The position numbers were made by a program, and so were the translations under genes. Below, piece after piece: positions 36,803 through 44,760 of a stretch of DNA of 64,000 bases (positions are counted from its first letter, which is position 1; the number at the start of each line of letters is the position of its first letter). The notes under the pieces are model-generated. The model saw nothing but the letters and a program-made list of their open reading frames with translations, was not told the DNA's origin and searched no databases. Origin of the DNA: Xanthomonas sp. Leaf131 (GTDB lineage Bacteria > Pseudomonadota > Gammaproteobacteria > Xanthomonadales > Xanthomonadaceae); contig NZ_LMOG01000005.1 in assembly GCF_001423495.1 (NCBI RefSeq), positions 308,424 to 372,423 of the forward strand, read 5' to 3'.

Positions 36803-37243
36803 TCAGGACATCAGGCTTTGCAGGGCGCCGGGATGTAAGGTGATCGACCAGTTGACGTGGACCACGCGCCAGCGCCCTTCGATGAGGCGGAACACCTGCG
36901 TCGAATTCCACGGCGTACCCGGCTTCTCGCCGCCCTGGCCGTCGCTCACGAGGTTGCGCAGGTTGTAGTGCAGCACGGCCATGTCGCCGTGATCGCTGAC
37001 CATCACCACCGGCTTTAGGTAGTCGTTGCGCAGGATCTTGAGCTTGCCCTCGAACACCTTGCGGAAATACGCCTCCACCGCGGCGTGGCCGTCCAGGCGC
37101 AACTCGGTCAGCGGGTCGAAATACGACACGTCGTCGCTATAGGCCTCCAGTGCGCCATCGACATCGCCGCGGTTCCAGCGTTCGTTGATGGCGTTGTCCA
37201 CCGCCAGAATGGCCTGGGTGATCTGTTCGATATCAATGCGCAT
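36803..37243 (-). CDS. NTF2-fold / DUF4440-like protein
   Basis: A 146-residue protein of the same fold class as the next gene: QAILAVDNAINERWNRGDVDGALEAYSDDVSYFDPLTELRLDGHAAVEAYFRK then the strands MAVLHYNLRNLV and TQVFRLIEGRWRVVHVNWS. Position next to an AraC regulator and a second SnoaL-like gene suggests a small regulated operon, perhaps for a catabolic or detoxification step. The 106-nt space to the second gene may hold processing signals. Function unknown. Confidence 0.8.
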   Translation of the reverse strand: MRIDIEQITQAILAVDNAINERWNRGDVDGALEAYSDDVSYFDPLTELRLDGHAAVEAYFRKVFEGKLKILRNDYLKPVVMVSDHGDMAVLHYNLRNLVSDGQGGEKPGTPWNSTQVFRLIEGRWRVVHVNWSITLHPGALQSLMS

Positions 37244-37314
37244 GGTCTGTTTTCTCGGGAATGTAGCGGCGTGGTGTGGGAGTAATTATTGGACTTGATT
37301 GACACGCCCGAGCG

Positions 37315-37341
37315 GTCCAGAGTGGACAGGTAATGATCATT
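37315..37341. promoter_or_regulatory. Candidate operators in the AraC/SnoaL divergent region
   Basis: Two palindromes lie in the 127-bp divergent promoter region: GTCCAGAGTGGAC (37315-37327) and AATGATCATT (37332-37341). They sit between the starts of the SnoaL-like operon and the AraC-family gene, where an autoregulating activator would bind. Found by eye only. Confidence 0.35.
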
Positions 37342-37370
37342 TACGGACATCTCTTGAAGAGCACGCAGGC

Positions 37371-38294
37371 ATGAAGACGCCCGGACGCGCGCGCGCTGTG
37401 GCGACGCAGGCGACATTGCAGATCCCGCATCTGGCCTATCAGCCGGCCGATCCCTATCGGCTGGACCTGGAAATCTTCACGGTTGCCGATTTGCGTACCC
37501 GTGCGAGCAGGGAAGAAGTGCAGGCGACGCACCGCTACGGATTCCACACCTTGCTGTGCGTGACCCAGGGCGAGTGCACCCAGCTGGTCGACTTCAAGGC
37601 GATCGCCTGCGCGCCTGGCTCGCTACTGATCGTGCGGCCCGGCCAGGCGCACAGCTATGGCATCAAGGACGACTGGGATGGCTGGAATGTGATCTTCCGG
37701 CAGGAGTTCGTGCTGCCGGCAGCGACGATGCCGGGCGATCTCAAGCTCGCCTTCGATCTGGGCACGCTGCCGGATCATGTGCTGCTCGGTGGCGATGACT
37801 TGAAACGGCTGACCGATGTGATCGCGCAAATGCGCCAGGACACGCTGCTGCAGGCGCCGCAAGAGGACGTCCATGCCTTGTTGCGTCATCAGCTGCATGC
37901 GCTGCTGACGCGGCTGAGCATCCTGCATGGCCGTAGCCAGGCGCGGGATGTTGCGGTGTCTGCAGCGCTGCGACGTTTCCACCGGTTCCAGCAACTGGTC
38001 GACGATTGCTACGCACAATGGCATCAGGTTGCCGACTACGCCGACCGGCTGGGATGCACGGAAAAAAGTCTGGCGCGCGCGGTGCACGCGGCAATGGGCA
38101 CCACCGCAAAGACCTTCATTGCCGCACGCATCAATCTGGAAGCCAAGCGCCTGCTGGTGCACACGTCGATGCCGGTAGCCGCCATTGCCGAGAAGTTGGG
38201 CTTCGATGAAGCGACCAACTTCAACAAGTTTTTCCGGCGGGAAGTGAGCTGCACGCCTTCGGCGTTTCGGCGGCGCTATCGGTTTGCGGATTGA
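37371..38294 (+). CDS. AraC-family transcriptional regulator
   Basis: A 307-residue regulator from the ATG at 37371 with GAAGAG upstream. The N-terminal cupin sensor reads THRYGFHTLLCVTQGECTQLVDF, then CAPGSLLIVRPGQAHSYGI. The C-terminal double helix-turn-helix of about 100 residues has ADRLGCTEKSLARAVHAAMGTTAKTFIAARINLEAKRLLVHTSMPVAAIAEKLGFDEATNFNKFFRREV, the AraC/XylS signature. It is divergent from two NTF2-fold genes and probably controls them; the effector is unknown. Confidence 0.93.
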   Translation: MKTPGRARAVATQATLQIPHLAYQPADPYRLDLEIFTVADLRTRASREEVQATHRYGFHTLLCVTQGECTQLVDFKAIACAPGSLLIVRPGQAHSYGIKDDWDGWNVIFRQEFVLPAATMPGDLKLAFDLGTLPDHVLLGGDDLKRLTDVIAQMRQDTLLQAPQEDVHALLRHQLHALLTRLSILHGRSQARDVAVSAALRRFHRFQQLVDDCYAQWHQVADYADRLGCTEKSLARAVHAAMGTTAKTFIAARINLEAKRLLVHTSMPVAAIAEKLGFDEATNFNKFFRREVSCTPSAFRRRYRFAD

Positions 38295-38524
38295 TGGCAA
38301 GGCTGCGAGGTCTGGCGTGCGCCGCGTTTGCTTCAAATCTGTCTGGTGCGTCGCCGGTCCATAGCACCGTGCGCGGGGCTAGTCCTGATGGCGACGCAAT
38401 CGCTTCTGCATTGATCTGTTCGGAGGTCCCGAGGCACCGCTGGTCGTGTCCGGGCAAGTTGCTTGCAGTCTGCAAAACACATCGCACAACGCTGTTGATC
38501 CAGCGCGTAGGGACGCGCAGCAGA

Positions 38525-39208
38525 TCAGGCCGGGCGACCAGCCGATAGCAGTTGCAGGACGGCCTTGTCGGCGTCGGTCTGCGTGGCGTCGCCGCTCAGC
38601 CGTTCGGCCAGTGCGGCCACGACGATGGTGTGGGCCTGGCGTAGCACGCTGTGCGCATCGGCGCTGGCGTCGACGACGTGTTTCCCCGGCAATTGCAGCT
38701 GCGCAAAGATGGCGCGGCAGCGTTCCAGGTTGTCCTGGGTTTCGAAGTGGTTGGGTGCGTCGCCGCGGGCGCGGATGCGGGACAGGCCGGTGGGCGGGGG
38801 CAGGTCGAGCAGCAGCAGTACGTCCGGACGCGGTGCGAAAGCGTTGCGTTCCAGCAGATCGTCCAGCGGCAGGCCGGCGGCGCCCTGGTAGGCAACCATC
38901 GACGGAAAGTAGCGGTCCAGGATCACGATGTCGCCGCGCGCCAACGCGGGTGCGATGAGGGTGTCCACATGTTCGTGGCGGTCGCGGATCAGCAGCTCGG
39001 CTTCTTCGTCCGCGCTCAGGCGGCCGGTGGCGGCGGACTGGCGCAACTGGGTGCCCCAGGGGCCGTTGGTCGGCTCCTTGCTCAGTACGACGCGGGCGCC
39101 GGCCGCTTCCAGGGTGGTGGCCAGGCTGCGGGCGAGGGTGGTCTTGCCGGCGCCGTCGATGCCTTCGATCGCGATCAACAAGCCGCCGGGCTTCAGTTCG
39201 ATTGTCAT
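38525..39208 (-). CDS. tmk: Thymidylate kinase (dTMP kinase)
   Basis: A 227-residue kinase converting dTMP to dTDP. The P-loop is [16 protein letters not shown], the substrate motif [16 protein letters not shown], and the LID region [21 protein letters not shown]. Arginine is also found in [10 protein letters not shown]. No second gene is coupled. The downstream 230-bp space to the AraC gene has no feature. In many bacteria tmk neighbours mltG or holB, but not here. Confidence 0.96.
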   Translation of the reverse strand: MTIELKPGGLLIAIEGIDGAGKTTLARSLATTLEAAGARVVLSKEPTNGPWGTQLRQSAATGRLSADEEAELLIRDRHEHVDTLIAPALARGDIVILDRYFPSMVAYQGAAGLPLDDLLERNAFAPRPDVLLLLDLPPPTGLSRIRARGDAPNHFETQDNLERCRAIFAQLQLPGKHVVDASADAHSVLRQAHTIVVAALAERLSGDATQTDADKAVLQLLSAGRPA

Positions 39209-39806
39209 CGCGCTACTTTATCCGATCGTGGCGATAGGTCAGTACTGCGGCAGCGTCTTTGCGGCGCGCGCTGCTGCTGTCGATTCTGGCGCGTCAGGGC
39301 GCCGCCGCAGGCAGTGACGCTGCCGTGCGCAGAAGCGCGCGCCGAGATCGCTTGATGTCTGCCTGTTCGACGAGTTGCCGTGCAACAGCAGCAAGACAGT
39401 CGCTGGCTACTGGCTACTGGCTACGCGGTGTGCGGGCACGACAGATGGGTGCGCCGCCTGGTAGCCGGGCGCCCAACTGCGCGCGCGTAAGCCGCGTGGT
39501 GCCGCGACGGCTTGGCTGCCCCTCGCCACCGCTATTGCCGACGCAATATCACGGGTATGTCCTGCGCGATGTCGGGAATGTCCCGATGCCGTCGTTTCTG
39601 GCTGCTTGTCATACTGAACAAGTCAGGCACGGGGCTCATACGTGTGACGTTTGAGTCGTGTTTCTGGCTTCAAGGAAGATGGACGCGTCGCCGCCACCCT
39701 AGAGGCGGCATCCCCCGCGTGACGCCCTTTCAGGCACCGTCGTGACCGGATTCCTTGTTTTGTCTTGCGTGTCGATCACGCAGCTAAGCGCGCCGAGCGC
39801 TGCCGA
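39209..39806. other. 600-bp gene-free stretch
   Basis: No supported coding frame. It contains three tandem copies of TGGCTAC (39404-39424) and the shared space between the convergent and divergent neighbours. It does not match the repeat families found elsewhere in the window. Confidence 0.5.
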
Positions 39807-40349
39807 TCAATTGGTCGCCGAGGTGTAGCGATAGGACAACAGCGATTTCACCAGGAAGGTGATCTGGGTGGCCGAGCGCGCATCCACGCGCATGACCGGG
39901 ATGCGGAAGCCTTCGGCCACCAGTGCATCGCGGAAGGGCGGCAGCAGAAAATCCTCCATTTCGTCGGTCATGGTGATGCCGACCGCCAGGCTGGCCTCGG
40001 GTGCGATCTGCGAAAACTCGCGCAGCAAGTCCAGCGTGCTCTCACGCATCTGTGGGTCGCGCGCGCTGGTCAGTACGATCACGCCCAAGGCGCCGTCGCA
40101 AACCAGTGGCCACATGAAATCCAGGTATTTCTGGCCCGGCACGCCGTACACGTGCAGCAACTCGCCGTCTTCCAGCTCGATCGAGCTGTAGTCCAGCGCG
40201 ACCGTGGTGTAGGTCTTGTCGCCGTAGGCATCCTGGCTGAGCGGCATCTCGGTGCTGACCGGTTCCACGTCGGAAATGGCGCGTACCGCCGTGGTCTTGC
40301 CGGCGCCCATGCCGCCAACGAACACCAGTTTGTTGGCAGGAAGACTCAT
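39807..40349 (-). CDS. Ras/MglA-like small GTPase of a Roadblock module
   Basis: A 180-residue G-protein. The P-loop is GGMGAGKTT (Lys18). The G3 region reads HVYGVPGQKYLDFMWP, with the VPGQ form seen in MglA and TPGQ in actinobacterial CvnD. The G4 position is GITMTD instead of NKxD, like the degenerate G4 of conservon GTPases. The ATG overlaps the previous stop by 4 nt (ATGA). Members of this class bind GTP to switch polarity or signal to effectors, with Roadblock proteins as regulators. It is last in a four-gene run and likely the output of that system. Confidence 0.88.
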   Translation of the reverse strand: MSLPANKLVFVGGMGAGKTTAVRAISDVEPVSTEMPLSQDAYGDKTYTTVALDYSSIELEDGELLHVYGVPGQKYLDFMWPLVCDGALGVIVLTSARDPQMRESTLDLLREFSQIAPEASLAVGITMTDEMEDFLLPPFRDALVAEGFRIPVMRVDARSATQITFLVKSLLSYRYTSATN

Positions 40350-41263
40350 GACTGCGCCTGAAAGAGAGAGAGGCCAAAGCGACGTGCGACCCAGGAGAAG
40401 AACCGGGAGTTGCTGCTGTCCGGACGACGCTGCGTTGCAGGCACGGGAATCTCCGCAGTCTGGGCAAGGCCGCTGGCAAGCGCCGCGGCGAACAGGCATT
40501 CCACCGTTTGCAGCGGCAGCTTGCAAGCATTGGCCAGCGCCTGCGGGCGCCACGGGCGCGCATGCAGATGCGCGATGGCGAGCAACTGTGCGGGCGAGCT
40601 GGTTTCGGCGCTCAGTTCCGGCCATTGGCGCAGCTGCAGCGCATGGCTGGGCTCCACCGCCGGCAGCGCGGGACGCAAGTGGTCGGGCAGGGCGAAATAC
40701 AGCGCCTCGAACGAGATGCGCTGCGTCAGCGCGGTATCGCTTGTCTCGGGTACCACCTGCCAACCGGGGCGATCCAGTGCCGCCACCAGGTCGGACAACG
40801 CCAGGCCGGGCGCAAGTTGTACGCAGCCATTGGCCGGATCTACACGGACGTGCAGCTGCGCGTGGCGCAACACCACTGCAGCGTTACCGAATTCGCCGCG
40901 GCAATGGCGAATCAGCAGCGCCGGCTCGGCGATCTGCGCGTTATGCGGCGAAGACAGCAGCAGGCGCAATTGTTCGTTGAGTTCGCGCACGGTGGCGCCG
41001 TGCTTGATCCATGCGCCACCGACCGGTGTCCGCGACACCACCAGCACGCGCATCGGCTGGCCTTGCAGCGCCTGCCACGCGGCCAGGCCGTCGGCGCTTT
41101 CCAGACCCAGCACCACCACATCGGCTGCGTGTTGCGGCCATTCGCCCAGCTGCACGTCGACGCGTTCGGCAAGCAGCAGCGAGCACGCCAGTTTCAGGCG
41201 AGTGGTGTGCAGCAGGTCCAGGCCGGCCGTGGCGACCCGCAGGGCATGAATGGGTGTGGTCAT
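40346..41263 (-). CDS. Unknown protein with C-terminal winged-helix-like region, Roadblock-GTPase module
   Basis: A 305-residue product from the ATG at 41263. The N-terminal 110 residues look like an alpha/beta receiver-like fold (ADVVVLGLESADGLAAWQALQGQPMRVLVVSRTP) without a clear phospho-aspartate set. The C-terminal part (SPAQLLAIAHLHARPWRPQALANACKLPLQTVECLFAAALASGLA) has the pattern of a winged helix, similar to DUF742/CvnC of conservons. No membrane segment. Its stop overlaps the GTPase start, so the products are made together. I cannot name a family; a linker between Roadblock proteins and GTPase is inferred. Confidence 0.7.
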   Translation of the reverse strand: MTTPIHALRVATAGLDLLHTTRLKLACSLLLAERVDVQLGEWPQHAADVVVLGLESADGLAAWQALQGQPMRVLVVSRTPVGGAWIKHGATVRELNEQLRLLLSSPHNAQIAEPALLIRHCRGEFGNAAVVLRHAQLHVRVDPANGCVQLAPGLALSDLVAALDRPGWQVVPETSDTALTQRISFEALYFALPDHLRPALPAVEPSHALQLRQWPELSAETSSPAQLLAIAHLHARPWRPQALANACKLPLQTVECLFAAALASGLAQTAEIPVPATQRRPDSSNSRFFSWVARRFGLSLFQAQS

Positions 41264-41297
41264 GACATGGCGCCGTGGAGGCGCATTGGAATGCGAG

Positions 41298-41321
41298 GCC
41301 TGCCGGTATACACCGGCAGGC
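41298..41321. terminator. Strong hairpin inside the Roadblock-GTPase operon
   Basis: GCCTGCCGGT-ATAC-ACCGGCAGGC is a perfect 10-bp inverted repeat in the 92-nt space between the second Roadblock gene and the unknown gene. There is no T-run, so it is more likely an RNA-processing, stabilising or partial-termination site that sets the ratio of Roadblock proteins to GTPase. Confidence 0.5.
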
Positions 41322-41355
41322 TGGGCAAGCGACGCGTGTGCGCCGCCAGTTGGCA

Positions 41356-41715
41356 TCAACCGAAGTCGAGGGTCTTTTCGAACGCCTTGAGCTCGTGACG
41401 GGCCATGGCCAGATTGGCCTTGGCGCGGTCCAGCACGACGTACAAAAACAGCGTGCCGTTGCTCTCCAGCGGACGCAGCAGGTGGTACTGGCGGGCCAGG
41501 GTGATCAGAATGTCTTCGATGGTGTCGTTCAGACCGAGCTGCTCGGCGATGCGGCGCTTGGCACGCACCACTTCGGTATTGCCGGCGGCGGCCAGTTCCA
41601 GGTTGAGATCGGTGCCGCCGGTCATGCCCAGCGCCATGCCGCTGTCGCTGTCGACCAGGGCGGCGCCGACGAAACCGGCCAGTGAATGCAGGTGTTCCAG
41701 ATTGAGTTGTGACAC
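41356..41715 (-). CDS. Roadblock/LC7-domain protein (second)
   Basis: A 119-residue protein from GTG 41715 with AAGGACGACCC before it. The single Roadblock fold is visible as the strands and helices LHSLAGFVGAALVDSDSGMALGMTGG, then NTEVVRAKRRIAEQLGLNDTIEDILITLARQYHLLRPLESNGTLFLYVVLDRAKANLAMARHELKAFEK. Roadblock/LC7 proteins dimerise and act on small GTPases as GAPs or scaffolds (MglB with MglA). It follows the first Roadblock gene by 64 nt. Confidence 0.85.
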   Translation of the reverse strand: MSQLNLEHLHSLAGFVGAALVDSDSGMALGMTGGTDLNLELAAAGNTEVVRAKRRIAEQLGLNDTIEDILITLARQYHLLRPLESNGTLFLYVVLDRAKANLAMARHELKAFEKTLDFG

Positions 41716-41779
41716 GGGTCGTCCTTACAAGTGGTGAGTAATGAGTGCACGAAAGGCAAGCACGAACAGTGCCAAATGC

Positions 41780-42232
41780 TCAGTTCGCTGACTGCGCCAA
41801 TGCCTTGGCCAGACGGCCGGCGCAATCGCGTGCGTTGAACAGCAGTGCGGCGGCATTGATCTGCGGGCCGCCAATTGCCGTGAGCGTCAGCGGCTTGTCG
41901 GCGCGAATGCGGATCAGCACCAGCTGACCGCCACGCGTGCTGATGGTGGCGTAATCGGCCTCGCTCAGACCGGACTCGCGCGCCAGGGTCTCGCCCAGGG
42001 TGAGGAACGAATTGGCCATCGCCGCCAGACGGCGACCGTCCACATCCAGGCTGGATTGCTCGGTGATGGCGCGCCCGTCGGCGGTGGACAGCATCAACAG
42101 ACGGATGCCCGGCTCGCGCTCGATGGTCTGCGCAAACTCGTGCCCGATGCGCTGCAGGTCGTACTGATGCGACGCCCGCGCGACCTCGCCCACGGCAGCC
42201 TTGACGACCTGGTTGACGGCGTTATGCGGCAT
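41780..42232 (-). CDS. Roadblock/LC7-domain protein (first)
   Basis: A 150-residue protein from the ATG at 42232, with GGGGAGAG upstream, the strongest ribosome site of the module. The Roadblock core reads IREPGIRLLMLSTADGRAI-like strands, then DVDGRRLAAMANSFLTLGETLARESGLSEADYATISTRGGQLVLIRIRADKPLTLTAIGG. An extra N-terminal helix (NQVVKAAVGEVARASHQYDLQRIGHEFAQ) is present. First gene of the four-gene operon, so its promoter should lie in 42233-42500. Confidence 0.86.
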   Translation of the reverse strand: MPHNAVNQVVKAAVGEVARASHQYDLQRIGHEFAQTIEREPGIRLLMLSTADGRAITEQSSLDVDGRRLAAMANSFLTLGETLARESGLSEADYATISTRGGQLVLIRIRADKPLTLTAIGGPQINAAALLFNARDCAGRLAKALAQSAN

Positions 42233-42712
42233 GAAACTCTCCCCTGTACGAAACAACCCGCGCGATACGCAACCTGTCGCTGCAACCCGGCCCTGCGCTG
42301 GCGGGCGAACCTTACCATCGGCACATTCGGTCGTAGTCACAGCAACCTCAGCTTCTTAACTGTTCGGTCAGACAAGCACATTCCGCAAAGCACGGATGCG
42401 CCACAAACTGCCCAATCACGTCACCTGGAGCGGCGCTCGAACCGAGCAGCGCGGTCACCAGGCGGGCGCGACCATTGCATGGGCGAGTGCTCCGGCCGAG
42501 ATGGATCACGCATCCACCGCAGCCTTGAGCATGCCGCCCTTAACCTGGCCGACGCTCACCCGCTACGGGGTATCGGCCGCTGTTCGCATTGCTGCAGTGG
42601 CAGATGCGATTGCGTGATCGGTGACGCAGGCCATGCGCCGTGCTGCGCTGCCGCGCGTCAGTGCGCGAGCCGGCGACTAGACTTCAGCGCTTTCTCGATG
42701 CTGGAGCAATGC
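42233..42712. other. Divergent promoter region between Roadblock module and arginase
   Basis: 480 bp without a supported gene. It must carry promoters for both directions. Short plus-strand frames (for example 42396-42617) lack motifs and ribosome sites. No repeat of the window families is found here. Confidence 0.5.
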
Positions 42713-43636
42713 ATGGCAACGCAGTACCTGCCGATTTCCCTGATTGGCGTTCCCACCGACATCGGTGCCGGCCACCGCGGCGCGCGGATGGGGCCGGAGG
42801 CGCTGCGCATCGCCGGCTTGCAGGAGGCCTTGATCGGTCGCGGCGTAGAGGTGCGCGATCTGGGCAATCTGGATGGCCCGCGCAATCCCTGGCAGGCCCC
42901 GCAGGCCGGCTACCGGCATCTGGACGAAGTGGTGGCCTGGAACCAGGCGCTGATGGACGCCAGCTATGCCGAACTGCGCGCCGGGCGCATGCCGATCATG
43001 TTGGGTGGCGACCATTGTCTGGGCATCGGCTCGATCACCGCGGTGGCCAAGTACTGCCGCGAACAGCAGCGACCGTTGCGGGTGCTATGGCTGGATGCGC
43101 ATTCGGACTTCAACACCAGTGAGGTGACCCCATCGGGCAACGTGCACGGCATGCCGGTGGCCTGCTTGTGCGGACTGGGCCCGCAGGCGCTGACCCATCT
43201 GGGCGGCAGCGCACCGGCATTGCTGCCCGAGCAGGTGCGGCAGATCGGCATCCGCTCGGTGGACCCGGAGGAGAAGCGCCTGATCAAGCAGCACCGCATC
43301 GACGTCTACGACATGCGCTACATCGACGAGGCCGGTATGAAGCGCACCATGGAGGCCGCGCTGCAGGGCATGAGCGAGGACACCCATCTGCACGTGAGCT
43401 TCGATGTGGATTTTCTGGACCCCAGCATCGCGCCGGGCGTGGGCACTACCGTGCCCGGTGGCCCCAACTACCGCGAGGCGCAGCTGGTGATGGAGATGAT
43501 TGCCGACACCGGGCGTATGGGGTCGCTGGACATCGTCGAACTCAATCCGGTACTGGACAACCGCAACGCGACCGCCGAGCTGGCGGTGGATCTGGTGGAG
43601 AGCCTGTTTGGCAAGTCGACGCTGATGCGAGATTGA
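42713..43636 (+). CDS. rocF: Arginase
   Basis: A 307-residue ureohydrolase cleaving arginine to ornithine and urea. GGAG lies 7 nt before the ATG at 42713. The binuclear manganese ligands are all present: His101 (GGDHCLG), Asp128/His130/Asp132 (DAHSDFN) and Asp231/Asp233 (SFDVDFLDP). The ornithine-side motif TPSGNVHGMP and TTVPGGPNYREA fit arginase rather than agmatinase. In a plant pathogen it would feed ornithine and polyamine synthesis or nitrogen recovery. Single gene. Confidence 0.93.
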   Translation: MATQYLPISLIGVPTDIGAGHRGARMGPEALRIAGLQEALIGRGVEVRDLGNLDGPRNPWQAPQAGYRHLDEVVAWNQALMDASYAELRAGRMPIMLGGDHCLGIGSITAVAKYCREQQRPLRVLWLDAHSDFNTSEVTPSGNVHGMPVACLCGLGPQALTHLGGSAPALLPEQVRQIGIRSVDPEEKRLIKQHRIDVYDMRYIDEAGMKRTMEAALQGMSEDTHLHVSFDVDFLDPSIAPGVGTTVPGGPNYREAQLVMEMIADTGRMGSLDIVELNPVLDNRNATAELAVDLVESLFGKSTLMRD

Positions 43637-43745
43637 TCGATCGCTGAACGCAGCACGCCACGTTCACATCAAATCCACGGCCACGCAGTCAGATTTGGCG
43701 CCAAGCGCGGTGCGTTGGCACCGAATGCAGAACTGAGGACGACCG

Positions 43746-43880
43746 ATGAAGCGACTGCTGACACTGATGGTACTGGGCCTGTTTTCGGCCGGCGTGATGA
43801 CTGGCTGCAACACCGTGGCCGGCGCAGGCAAGGATATGCAGGGCGCCGGTGAGAAGGTCGAACAGAAGGCTGAAAAGTAA
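43746..43880 (+). CDS. Entericidin A/B family lipopeptide, copy 1
   Basis: A 44-residue small lipoprotein with GAGGA before the ATG. The signal LLTLMVLGLFSAGVMTGC contains a lipobox whose cysteine becomes residue 1 of a mature peptide of about 26 residues, NTVAGAGKDMQGAGEKVEQKAEK. The GAGKD.QGAGEKVE pattern is the entericidin hallmark. In E. coli the EcnA/EcnB pair is an antidote/bacteriolytic lipoprotein system in stationary phase. Here a near copy follows 100 nt downstream. Confidence 0.85.
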   Translation: MKRLLTLMVLGLFSAGVMTGCNTVAGAGKDMQGAGEKVEQKAEK

Positions 43881-43980
43881 CTGCAGCGACGGTACGTGCT
43901 GATTCCAGATTTTGCTTGATCTTGTTTGTGAATTGATTGATCTGCGGCACGTCGCCGTTTAACCCACGAAGGAGTCTTTT

Positions 43981-44115
43981 ATGAAGCGTGTCATTATGCT
44001 GCTGGTGCTGTCGGTGTTGTCGGTCGGTATGTTGTCGGGTTGCAACACCATGGCTGGTGCCGGCAAGGACGTGCAGGGCGCTGGCGAGAAAGTGGAAGAC
44101 GCTGCGCGCAAGTGA
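43981..44115 (+). CDS. Entericidin A/B family lipopeptide, copy 2
   Basis: A 44-residue paralogue of the preceding gene with AAGGAG before the ATG. Signal VIMLLVLSVLSVGMLSGC, then the mature peptide NTMAGAGKDVQGAGEKVEDAARK. The two mature peptides share most positions; the second ends in RK rather than EK. A terminator follows directly (44134-44163). Which copy would be toxic or protective cannot be told; both look alike, unlike the more unequal E. coli pair. Confidence 0.85.
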   Translation: MKRVIMLLVLSVLSVGMLSGCNTMAGAGKDVQGAGEKVEDAARK

Positions 44116-44133
44116 TCTAGCGCTGCATGTTTG

Positions 44134-44163
44134 AAAAAACGGGCCGCAAGGTCCGTTTTTTTT
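44134..44163 (+). terminator. Rho-independent terminator after the entericidin genes
   Basis: AAAAAACGG-(GCCGCAAGG)-TCCGTTTTTTTT gives a short GC stem flanked by A and T tracts, so it can work in both directions. It lies 18 nt after the second entericidin stop codon. Confidence 0.8.
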
Positions 44164-44359
44164 GTCTCGACTTTTTGCAAGGGTGCTACGTCCGGCGCGC
44201 CAGATTTGCGCGTATGGGCATGCCTCAGATGCACTGCACGCGTCGGCAACCATTCAGTGCGGTGAGTGCGGGCTTGACGGCTTTTGATCTGCAGCGAACG
44301 CGTCCATCGGCAACCTGAGCTCACGGTCAATCGCGGCCGCACCAAGCGGAGTCAACGCA

Positions 44360-44569
44360 ATGAATACTGACATCATTTCCGGCAAGTGGACCCAGCTCAA
44401 AGGCAAGGCGCAGGCCAAGTGGGGCGACCTGACCGACGACGATTTCAAGATTGCCGAAGGCAATGCCGAATATCTGCAGGGCAAGTTGCAGGAGCGCTAT
44501 GGCTGGGATCGCGATCGCGCCCAGACGGAAGTGCGCGCCTTCGAAAAGTCGTTGCGCGACGACACCTGA
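44360..44569 (+). CDS. CsbD-family stress protein
   Basis: A 69-residue hydrophilic protein with GGAG before the ATG. The CsbD pattern is complete: [55 protein letters not shown]. Family members (E. coli YjbJ, B. subtilis CsbD) accumulate under general stress or in stationary phase; the function is unknown. A terminator follows at 44615-44643. Being next to the entericidin pair, it suggests a stationary-phase gene cluster. Confidence 0.93.
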   Translation: MNTDIISGKWTQLKGKAQAKWGDLTDDDFKIAEGNAEYLQGKLQERYGWDRDRAQTEVRAFEKSLRDDT

Positions 44570-44614
44570 GCAAGCCGCCACTCGCTCACGCGATGCTGTG
44601 AGCCAAGACTGCAT

Positions 44615-44643
44615 ACGACGGGCCGCTTGATGCGGCCCGTCGT
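44615..44643 (+). terminator. Terminator hairpin after csbD-like gene
   Basis: Perfect 12-bp arms ACGACGGGCCGC / GCGGCCCGTCGT around a 5-nt loop, followed by GCGTTTACG. Stable stem with a poor T-tract, 46 nt after the CsbD stop. Confidence 0.65.
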
Positions 44644-44760
44644 GCGTTTACGTTGGGAAACGGCATTTTCGATCGGGAAAAGGAGTGAGAAAGACTGCGC
44701 GGCTATACCGGACGCACGGAACCGCTAAACTTGTGCGCTGACTTCCTGGCCTTCCTGCAG

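Noticed and set aside
39404..39424. Three tandem TGGCTAC units
   Set aside because: Too short and isolated to be called a functional repeat or a CRISPR array.
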